A DNA stretch of 64,000 nucleotides, taken from Lineus longissimus (taxonomy: Eukaryota; Nemertea; Pilidiophora; Heteronemertea; Lineidae). Below, in pieces: positions 14,222-26,200 of the stretch. The stretch is taken from assembly GCF_910592395.1 (NCBI RefSeq), contig NC_088321.1:2048001-2112000 (forward strand), written 5' to 3'. The position numbers were made by a program, and so were the translations under genes. The stretch's first letter is position 1. Every line of letters begins with the position of its first letter. The notes below the pieces were generated by a model that did no database searches, had not been told where the DNA came from, and worked only from the letters and a program-made list of their open reading frames with translations.

Positions 14222-17200
14222 AACAGTTTTCCCGAGAGGAGATCTACTACCATATAAAGAAAGTTTCATGCAGATTCATTCAGATATAAAGATGATGTGA
14301 TATGTGAACCGCCAAGCCAAAAGGCCGGTAGGGAGCAAATGGTCAGTTTTGAGTTGCTGGTACTATTTGTGAAGGTGTGAATCTGTAATTCTATACAGAT
14401 GGATTTCAATAGCATTCCGCGAAGTTACTATTTATAGCTCACAAGGTCATTTGCATAATTGATGACGTTTTAGTCACGTGACAGTCGGACATCGACACTT
14501 ATTTCTACGCATTTGAGCTTATTTCAAAGTCAATTATCTTTGACCCTGCATTGTTTTTAGCATGAATGATACCATCGAGTCAGAGGGAGAAATATTCAGA
14601 ACAATTATGTAGTATTTCGAACACTCGGACATGTGCCAGATTGAATCTAACTGCCCCAGTTAGAAAGCCTGAATCCATTACGAAACGGCATGTTTGTCCG
14701 ACATTGCCTGTAATTCAGCGATGGGGAAATAGAGGGCAGCAGCTGCAGTGATGTCATCTTCGCGGAATGCTATTCAATGTGATGATCACCGGTCCCCTTG
14801 TCATCACTTACGCGACAGAATACTTGACAAATCTTTCCGAAATATTCATCAAGTTTGAGAATGAAAGACTCATCACTTCGTTACTCGGCTAAAATCCCGT
14901 GGAATTGGATCCAGTTTTCATGAGTTGAATCTGAAAGAATTCAAACTGCTGTACGCTAAAACACAGAAATAGGGGATTCCCCGTTTTTTTTAGAGTGCTA
15001 AAAATAGCACCGCTTGTCGAACAAACTATAGCACACAGGCGAGTTTCAGGTGCTAAATTTGAGTCGCATATTTCTCAAATAGTGCATTACTTGGTACTTT
15101 TTTGCATGGCGGGTCACATATTTGAATTTGAATTTGAATTTTCAACTACAGGGTCTCAAAGCCAGAGGTAACGTCGAGGACTGGCTTGGCAAGGTGGAGG
15201 AGGCCATGTTCAACAACCTGCGCCGCCTGGTGAAGGAAGCCATGAAGGATTACGAGCGGCGCGAACGCGAGGAGTGGGTCACGTGCCACGCGTCGCAGAT
15301 CGTCCTGACGGTCGCGCAGATGATGTGGTGTCGGGATATCACAGAGATTCTCGAGGCGGACATCGACCGTGGACAGGGGATGGCCGATTTTGAAAAGAAA
15401 TGCTACCAGGTAATTATAGGGACAGCCCGATCGTCGCCAGTTTCTATCTTGGGAAATGTCGTCTGCTGGATCGGACAGTGGGAAGATATTTCTTCCTGGA
15501 TGCATCTTTTTCTGTCAATATCCTCGTCGATAGTCAATTTGGCAAGATATTTCTGGAACAAAATTGAAGAAACATCACTCAGCCAGATGACCTGATCAAC
15601 TTTTCTTCAAATATTTTCTTCTTAACCTACTTCCCTACTTCGTGACTCAATCAACCCAAGCACCCCATTTTGGATATTAGGAAACACCGTCTGCTGAATC
15701 TGACATTGACAAGACACAAGATTTTTCTAGAAAGAGATTGAAGGGGGTGTAATTGCCCCCCCCCCACGGGCCAATTTCACCCCATTTTATGGTACTGTTC
15801 ATGTGATAAAGTTTTTCGTTTCTCTTGTAGGACTTGAACAATCTTGCTGCGATTGTTAGAGGAGATCTGGGCAAACTTGTCCGCGGGGTCCTGACCGCAC
15901 TCATCACGATCGATGTCCATGGCAGGGACATGGTGACGGAGATGGTGAAAAATAAGGTACGGGGATATTAACATGCCAGTCCTAGGTTACGGGTGAATGA
16001 AATAAGTACAGAAAAATCAAATTGGCTTGACTGGGATTTGAACCATAGATCTTTGGATTGCCAGTCCACTGCTCTGCCATAGATCTTTGGATTGCCGGTC
16101 CACTGCTCTGCCATAGATCTTTGGATTGCCGGTCCACTGCTCTGCCATAGATCTTTGGATTGCCTGTCCACTGCTCTGCCATAGATCTTTGGATTGCCAG
16201 TCCACTGCTCTGCCATAGATCTTTGGATTGCCGGTCTACTGCTCTGCCATAGGTCTTTGGATTGCCGGTCCACTGCTCTGCCATAGATCTTTGGATTGTC
16301 TGTCCACTGCTCTGCCATAGATCTTTGGATTGCCTGTCCACTGCTCTGCCATAGATCTTTGGATTGCCTGTCCACTGCGCTGCCATAGATCTTTGGATTG
16401 CCGGTCCACTGCTCTGCCATAGATCTTTGGATTGCCAGTCCACTGCTCTGCCATAGATCTTTGGATTGCCTGTCCACTGCTCTGCCATAGATCTTTGGAT
16501 TGCAGGTCCACTGCTCTGCCATAGATCTTTGGATTGCCGGTCCACTGCTCTGCCATAGATCTTTGGATTGCCGGTCCATTGCTCTGCCATAGATCTTTGG
16601 ATTGCCGGTCTACTGCTCTGCCAAAGCATGACCTGCATGACATAACATCATGTATGATGTAAGATTGCAACGCATTGTGATGTCAAAACGTCAATTAGGC
16701 ACAGTCTGCTAGTTGGCAAAACAAGCTTTTGCAAGCCATTTCCAGTAGCTCTTGGATACAAATTCGACAAAATCAGCTTGATGGAACTTGCTGAAAATTT
16801 CATTGAGTATACTACACGCCATCTATCAGTAGCCGAGAAAATAGCGGAGCAGACGATCTTTTTAATGGTACTCAATGAAAAACGCATCGCTGCTCATCGC
16901 AATTCGGCGAAGGTGCAGTTAGAGGGTTAAGAATCGAACCCAAGCCCTCCTGATTATGAGCCCACGCTCGTACTGTGCCATTGTGATGTTACCCACTTGG
17001 ATCATTCTCATTGATATATCGTTTTTAGGTGGACACCGTGACCAGCTTCGACTGGCAAAAACAGCTCCGGTACTACTGGGATTACGACATCGACAACTGC
17101 ATGGTCCGTATGTCAAACTCGAACTACATCTACGGCTACGAATACCTCGGCGCGTCGCCACGTCTCGTCATCACGCCGCTGACGGATCGTTGCTACCTCT

Positions 17201-20200
17201 GCCTCATGGGGGCGCTGCAGCTGGACTTGGGGGGCGCGCCGGCAGGACCTGCTGGGACCGGGAAGACCGAGACGACGAAGGATTTGGCCAAGTCGCTGGC
17301 GAAACAGTGCGTGGTGTTTAACTGCTCCGATGGTCTGGATTACAAGATGATGGGACGATTCTTCTCAGGTAAGAAAACTTCTTTTTTTTTTTTTTTTTCT
17401 TTTTTTTTCTTGTAATATATATTTTTATTTCCCTAGTACTTTCTTTTTTACATTTTACTACATTTTACATTATACATTTTTCTTTTTTTGCTATATTTAC
17501 ATTTACATTTTTACAGGTGAGAAAACTTAATTCAGTATTTTCATTTGCGGTGCGTGTTGCTGCTGGTTCTTGTTTACTCCGATTATGGCAGCGGTTGTGG
17601 ACTTGTTAAGATATTTATGGTCCTAGTTCACTCCCAGCAACACTTCTCTGACACAAATTTCAACCGTTTCAGGTCTGGCGCAATCCGGCGCGTGGTGTTG
17701 TTTCGACGAATTCAACCGTATCGACATCGAGGTGTTGTCCGTCATCGCCCAGCAACTCATAACGATCCGCAACGCCAAGGCGTCAAAGCTCGCGCGTTTC
17801 ATGTTTGAGGGACGCGAGATCAAACTGATATCGAGCTGTGCGGCGTTCATCACAATGAATCCTGGGTACGCCGGAAGGACGGAGTTGCCGGACAACTTGA
17901 AAGCACTGTTTAGGCCGATTTCCATGATGGTTCCGGATTACCGTAAGTGTTCTAGATTTCCTAAAGTTTGGATACAGTGTTATTAAAACCTGTTGGGGTA
18001 TCCCAAATTGACGATCTTTTTCTTTTTTGGTGCTCAGCAATATGCTGATTGACTAATGTCTAGAGGCAAGATAAAGTTACACTAAGTCACCAATAGGGGT
18101 CTCTCACATCTCACAGTACGTCGAAATGATTGACGCTTGTACGGGGTACATTTAGTGCTGAATCTGACCTGACCCAGTGCCCTTACTGTGTATATTAGCC
18201 ACCTGAAGATGGCCAATTTAACCCCTCTGCTCCTGCCTATAGTCCCCCTTTAAATTCTTACCATCTTTCTCTTTCTCAGGTCTGATTGCCGAGGTGATCC
18301 TCTACTCGGAAGGTTTCGAATCCTCAAAGAACCTCGCCCAGAAGATGACACAGATGTATAAGCTCTGCTCCGAGCAACTCTCGCAGCAGGACCATTACGA
18401 TTTCGGCATGAGGGCCGTGAAGTCGGTACTCGTCATGGCTGGGTCGTTAAAACGACAGAACCCGGATAAGAACGAGGACGTGGTGTTGATCCGTGCGTTG
18501 AGGGACAGTAACCTGCCCAAGTTCTTAAAACAGGATGCTGTGCTCTTCCAGGTTGGTAAACAGGCCTTTTTTTTACAATTATTTCGGTGTCCTCCACAAC
18601 CTTTGAGTTGAGAAGGGGCGAGGTAATCTAACGATTTTTTTCGGTTTTCGCCGCGTTTTTGCGCGCAATGGGAAAATTGTTTTCAAATCCTTAATAATAA
18701 TAATAATTATGAGACTTATATAGCGCTAAATCCAACTGGTTTCAGTCGCTCAAAGCGCTTCACATTATTATCCCTAACAGTCTCAGAGCACTTTATATTA
18801 TCTACAGAACATAGAGAATAATACATTTAATGATAATAATTATGAGACTTATATAGCGCTAAATCCAACTGGTTTCAGTTGCTCAAAGCGCTTCACATTA
18901 TTATCCCCAACAGTCTCAGAGCACTTTATATTATCTACAGAACATAGAGAATAATACATTTAATGATAATAATTATGAGACTTATATAGCGCTAAATCTG
19001 ACTGGTTTTAGTCTCTCAAAGCGCTTCACATTATTACCCCTAGCTATTGGCCTGAACATTCGTGATTCAAGCTCGACTCTCTGGGAGAATTGCTCAAGTA
19101 CTTTAAATAGTAAATTTCAGCAACTTCGTACACATGATAGGTGTACTGTGGCATTGTGTATAACTGCATTTCTATTCACCTGGACCACCAGTCATTACAA
19201 ATAGCATACCCCTAATAATACCAATATTTAAAACCTATTCCAGGCCATCCTGCAAGATTTATTCCCCGGCGTCGAAATCCCTGAACATGACTACGGCCGC
19301 CTTCAGGCCGAGATCATCTCCATAATGGAGGAGAGAAAGCTCCAACTCGTCATGCCGATGATTAAGAAAATTATCCAGCTTTACGAGACGCTCGTCGTCC
19401 GCCACGGTGTGATGTTGGTGGGGCCGACGGGCGGTGGGAAGACCACGGTCTTAGATGTAAGTTGTGAAATTGAAGAATTCCCATTAGGGTGCGGCGTCCA
19501 ATGGCGTGTAGTGTAACCAGCCCTAACACTTCTATGTTCGATCCTGAAGTAACTCAGCGGTACCTCCCCTGAAGGACACCTCTCTATTAAGGACACCCTC
19601 TCTATTAAGGACACCCTCTCTATCAAGGACACTCTTTCTATTAAGGATACCTCTCTGTTAAGGACATCCTCTCTGTTAAGGATACCTCTCTATTAAGGAC
19701 GTCCTCTCTATCAAAGACACTCTTTCTGTTAAGGATACCTCTCTATTAAGGACATCCTCTCTATTAAGGACGTCCTCTATATTAAGGACGTCCTCTCTAT
19801 TAAGGACATCCTCTCTATTATGGACGCCCTCTCTATTAAGGACGTCCTCTCTATTAAGTACGTCCTCTCTATTAAGTACATCCTCTATTAAGGACGTCCT
19901 CTCTATCAAGTACGTCCTCTCTATTAAGGACGCCCTCTCTATTAAGGACGTCCTCTCTATTAAGGACGTCCTCTCTATTAAGGACGTCCTCTCTATTAAG
20001 GACGTCCTCTCTATTAAGGACGCCCTCTCTATTAAGGACGTCCTCGCTATTAAGGACGTCCTCTCTATTAAGGACACCCTCTCTATTAAGGACGTCCTCT
20101 CTATTAAGGACGTCCTCTCTATTAAGGACACCCTCTCTATTAAGGACATCCTCTCTATTAAGGACATCCTCTCCATCAAGGACACTTGTTTTGGTCCCAG

Positions 20201-23200
20201 ATTGGTCATCTCCATTTTGACCTCTATAATCAGGACACCTCCCTATTAAGGACAACACTTGTCAGTCACAAGGGTGTCCTTATTAGAGAGGTTCTACTGT
20301 ATCCGCAAACGGATCTGTTACTCATCCTTGGAATCCTTTCTTCTAGATTTTGGCAAAGACTCTTACCAACCTCCACGCGGAGGGCCTGGCCTCGGAGAAC
20401 GCCTTCTACCAGCCGGTACACTCCTTCGTCCTGAATCCCAAATCCATCTCGATGGATGAGCTCTACGGAGGCGTGAACAAACTGACCCTGGAGTGGCACG
20501 ACGGGTTAATGGCGACTACAATTCGTGGGGCCGTGCAGGTGAGTCGAAGCTTTCTCCGTGATTTTCCAATAGCATTCCGCGAAGTTACTATTTATAGCTC
20601 ACAAGGTCATTTGCATAAGATATTGATGACGTTTTAGTCACGTGACAGTCGGACATCGACACTTATTTCTACGTAGTTGAGCTTATTTCAAAGTCAATTA
20701 TCTTTGACCCTGTGTTGTTTTTGGCATGAATGATACCATAGAGTCAGAGAGAGAAATATTCAGCACAATTATGTAGTATTTCCAACACTCGGACATGTGC
20801 CAGATTGAATCTAACTGCCCCAGTTAGAAAGCCTGAAGCCATTACAAAACCGCATGTTTGTCCGACATTGCCTGTAATTCAGCGATGGGGAAATAGAGGG
20901 CAGCAGCTGCAGTGACGTCATCTTCGCGGAATGCTATTTGAGAGCCGAGACGAGATATTTTGAATTTTTGATGGATTTTCTGGTGTTTCCCTCCTGAGAA
21001 GGGCGTAATTTGACAGCAGGATTGAAAAGATACAGTGATGCCCGACACATAAGTATTTTCTGTATACAGTGGAATCTCCCTTAGCAGATACCTCTCTACA
21101 AAGGACACCCTCTCTATTGAGGACACTGGATTCGGACCCAAATTGGTCATTTGCATTCCATTTGACCTCTGTAATCAGGACGCCTCTCAATTAAGGACAG
21201 TATTTGTATGTCCCACGGGTGTCCGTAATACAGAGGTTCTGCTACCTTGTATAAGTGAAGGCATGATCATCATTCGCGTTAAAAAATCCTTTCAGTCCAA
21301 GATTAAAAATGCATCAGGACATCTAGCCGAAACACCACAAACAACAATGATATCATTGCCTTGGCCTCGCTGCCCATCGTCATTTCAGAAAAACTTGGAA
21401 AATAAATAGACCTCCTATTTTCTTGGTTTATGGGGATTTAGGGGGCAGCGGTGGCGCAGTGGAAGAGAGTCGGCCTCATGATCAGGAGGTCGTGGGTTCG
21501 ACTCCCGGCCGACTCACTGCTTAGTTCCCCTACTGGTCGAGTTCAAGTGAGCACCTTCTGGTTGCTACTTGAAACCCCTGATTGATTTCTGAGAAGACCG
21601 GGGTAATAATATGATATCCCAAAGCGCTTTGAGCGAGAACTATAGTGTCACGGAATTGCGCTATATAAAAGACTCATTATTATTACAGTGGAACCTCCCT
21701 TAGCGGACACCTCTCTATTAAGGACAACCTCTCTATAAAGGACACTATGTTTGGTCCCAAATTGGTTGTTTCCATTCAAGTTGACCTCTCAAATCAGGAC
21801 ACCTCTCTATTAAGGACAGCACTTGTCAGTCCCGAGGGTGTCCTTAATAGAGAGGTTCTACTGTATTATTATATTATCATTATTATATTTATCCCGCTCT
21901 TTACCATTGGGTGTTAACCCTTTCATTCGAGTCTTTACGAGGTATACATGTACTTTCAGGATACGACAGAAGACCACCAGTGGGTGATCTGCGACGGGCC
22001 CGTCGACGCCCTCTGGATTGAAAATATGAACACCGTCCTCGACGACAATAAAATGCTGTGCCTCGCCAATTCCGAACGCATCAAATTGACCAATTACATC
22101 CACATGTTGTTCGAAGTGCAGGATCTGGCCGTCGCCTCGCCAGCTACTGTCAGCAGGTGAGTTGATCGCATGCGACAAAAATTACTTGTTAGCAGTGGTC
22201 ATTATATTACTGTCAGTAGGTGAGTTGAGTCAAACAAACCTAAAGTGTCTTACAAACAGGCGATTTTAATGACTGCGATAAATGTTCATGATCACCTGCG
22301 ACGAAAATTACTTGTTAGCAGTGGTCATTATATTACTGTCAGTAGGTGAGTTGTGTCAACGAAACGAACAATAAGTGTCTTACAAACGGGCGATTTTAAT
22401 CACTGCGATAAACGCTCATGATCACATGCGACAAAAATTGCTTGTGAGCACTGGTCATTATATTACTGTCAGTAGGTGAGTTGAGTCAACGAAACGAACA
22501 AAAGGTGTCTTACAAACGGGCGATTTTAATCACTGCACGCTCGTGATCGCATGCGACAAAAATTGCTTGTGAGCACTGGTCATTATATTACTGTCAGTAG
22601 GTGAGTTGAGTCAACGAAACGAACAAAAGGTGTCTTACAAACGGGCGATTTTAATCACTGCACGCTCGTGATCGCATGCAACAAAAATTGCTTGTCTGTG
22701 GTGGTCATTGCCGGTGCTTGCGACTAGAATCAGTAATCGCAGCGACATGCAATCAATGTCGAACCTATCAGTTACATGTTTTATCCGCAGACAAAAGATT
22801 TTTTATTGCACATTGCAATGATTATCATCGCAGCTCGCATTTTTTCGAAGTTTACTCAATTTGTTTTCAAATTGAGAATAAAATTTCGAAAAATTTTTCG
22901 CCACATTGCAAAAAGAGAGGTAAGAAAATGTTTTGAGTTTACAGTACGTGTCTTGAAAAAAACTGTTTAAAGTTCCCATCCTAGACACAATGGGCCAAAT
23001 TCATAAAGGGCGTTTAGCTTAAAACAGCGTTTAACTACTGAATAGACAGATTCTGGCCCTTCATGCAAATCTTCGCAGAATATGAATAGGCCCTGAAACT
23101 GATAAGAGAGAAGTTGTACATGTCTAACCCTTAAACGCCTTTTATGAATTTGGGCCAAAATGTTTTAAAATTTAAGTTTTAAGACCTGAAAACTGAAGGA

Positions 23201-26200
23201 GAAAAAATTTCCCACATATTTACTAATCTCTTTCAGATGTGGCATGGTGTACGTTGATCCCGATGAACTAAAATGGATGCCGTACGTCCAAACCTGGATG
23301 GAAACAAACATCAAAAAGAAACTGAAGAGCGAGGAAACGCAAGAATATATCATGGACTTGTTTAATAAATATGTGGAAGAGGGGTTAAAGTTTGTCAACA
23401 AGAAATGCGAACAGGCTATCAACCAGGTAATTAGTGACTGAGGCTATCATCAGAGTATGACGTCAATGCTGATGAAAATGGTACCATTAGAAAGTACTCA
23501 TTGTGAGCTTTCAAATGAGTGGTCATGTCAGTAGGAATGAAAAAAGTTTGGTCATGGTACCATTAGAAAGTACTCATTGTGAGTTTTCTAATGAGTGGTC
23601 ATGTCAATAGGAATGACAACTTGTCCAAAAATAGATCTGTCCGAAAAAGTTTGGTCATGGTACCATTAGAAAGTACTCATTGTCAGCTTTCCAATGAATG
23701 GTCATGTCAATAGGAATGACAACTTGTTCAAAAATAGATCCATCCGAAAAAAATTTGGTCATATGGTACCATTAGAAAGTACTCATTGTGAGCTTTTTAA
23801 TGAATGGTCATGTCAATAGGAATGACAACTTGTCCAAAAATAGATCCGTCTGAAAAAATTTTGGTCGTATGGTACCATTAGAAAGTATTCATTGTGAGGT
23901 TTCCAATGAATGGTCATGTCAATAGGAATGAAAAAATTTTGGTCATGTGGTACCATTAGAAAGTACTCATTCTAGCGTGAGTAGACAATTGTTAGATTTC
24001 CGGGGGCCTACAACGTCCGGGGTAATGAAAGAAGTATTAGGCCTCCTTCATCCCGCGCTGATTGGCATTTGAAGGTGGTGAGGCAACGATTTCTTTTGGG
24101 AGAAAAATTTTCTCAGGTCATTAAAAAACAATTTTAAAAAATTTTCAGGTCGAAATCAGCAAGGTCACCACGCTCTGCAAACTGTTCGAGACGCTACTCT
24201 TCGGCCCTGGTGGCCCGAACATGAACCAAGACCTCAACAAGTTGCACCCGCTCGTCTGCACCGTTTTCGTCTTCTGCTATCTCTGGTCCATCGCGGGAAA
24301 CATCGCCGACAACTACTTCGACGCCTTCGATACGTTTCTACGCGGCCAATTCGACGACAACGGCGACGCCAAGCTGCCACAAGGTGGCGACGTCTGGTCG
24401 TGCTTTGTCGATTTGGAGACGCGCCGCATGGAATCTTGGGAAAGGATCGTCCCGCATTTCAAATACAACAAGGAGACACCGTTCTTCGAGATGCTCGTAC
24501 CGACGATGGACACGGTACGATATGGGTACCTCCTCGAGAAGATGCTGACTGCGCATCGCTCGGTTCTGTTCACAGGTAGGTTAACCCTTTAACGGCAAAC
24601 TCAAGTCTGCGAAAATGCAGTCCAAAACCCGAGGCGCTTCGCCGAGGGTTTTGGACGTAATTTGAGGTCTACCCGAGCGGTCTTGATTATACAACCAATG
24701 ACCGCCAGCTCGGTATTAATTTCTATTCTAAAAGGTTTCAAAATTAAACAAATTAAATACGATTTGAAATGTATATATGTTCCGTTTTCGTCAAAGAATG
24801 ATCCAGCCTGGTGTCCGGAACTCCGCCATATTGTTGCTCGTGAAGATGACGTCACGCAGCAAGGGAATTCCCAGTCTGCTAGCTCGATTTCTACCATTTC
24901 CTCGTCTTTGACCTCTTCTGAATCCTGACTGACGACCTCGAAAGAGTCCTCGGGTATCCTCCCTACTTCACAAATCCCAATATATCGGGGAATACTTCAA
25001 AATCTCGTGTTCTTGACATTGTTTTGTGGGGCTGAGTCGTTGCTTCTTGGTGAAAATAATTCGTCTGCTAAAATTCAGAATTTTATACCTACCCAGGCGG
25101 TCATTGGTTACGATACCAAGACCGCTCCGATCAAAACGAGGCGTAATGTATTTTGTATTAGAAACAATGATATACTGTGACTAAGGCCTTTTAGAATAAC
25201 CCTTTTAACGGCGAACTCAAGTCTGCGAAAAGGCATATAATGCTCACAAGTCAAATTCTTCTGACACGGAATTTACAAAAGGAAAGTGCTGTGAGGGAGT
25301 TTTTTCAATGAATGGTCATGTTACAAGGTATAATAATTTATAACTTTGTGATGGTTTCCTTTGTCCAACCGCTGTTATTTTTTTGGCAAAGTTTACCCGA
25401 ACATTTCCACCAACCAGTTACAGTTGGTAAACATATAGTTGGGTAATTTCCAGAAGTTTCAGAAGTGGCTCTCATAGGGTTAAAAACACGGATGTCTATA
25501 ATGAGGTTACCCTCAATAGCTAATGCAAGGCGCAGTTTTCAAAGATGTCATTTGAACGGAATGTACCCATTTATTCATTGAAGAATTTACTTTTTAAAGA
25601 TCGCCTAGTCGTGTTTTTGGAATGAAAATGACTTGTTTAATTCAGAAAATTGTCCCGTGGAAATCGCTGAACTAAACACTCTAATTGGTGAAGTGTGCAT
25701 GCTCAGTCAAATGTAGACAATGACATGGATATACACCAGCCTGATGATTATTGATAATAATTATAATTATGAGACTTATATAGCGCTAAATCTAACTGGT
25801 TTCAGTCGCTCAAAGCACTTTACATTACCCCTAGCTATTGGCCTGTACATTCTTAGTTCAAGCTCTACTCTTTGGGAGTATTAAGGTCCGAGATGCAGCT
25901 ATACAGCACTCAGGACTAACATTCAGCTGCAGCTTATACAGTGCTCAAGACTAACATTCATAGTGGGCCAACTCTGCCAGCTAGGTACCCATCTACTCCT
26001 GGGTGGAGAGAAGCAAGTAGGGTTAAGTGCCTTGCTCAAAGACACAAAGACGAAACAGCAGTGACCCTTCCGAGAATCGAACCCACTACCTCCTGATTAT
26101 GAGCCCGGTGCTCTAACCACTACGCCACTGATCTTCCCATGCGGCTAAAATCTTAACACTTGTCTTCTAACAGGTAACACCGGCGTTGGCAAGTCGGTGA

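Noticed and set aside
15968-16670. Minus-strand frames of 144-218 codons
   Set aside because: Produced by the 34-bp tRNA-like array, which lacks frequent stops.
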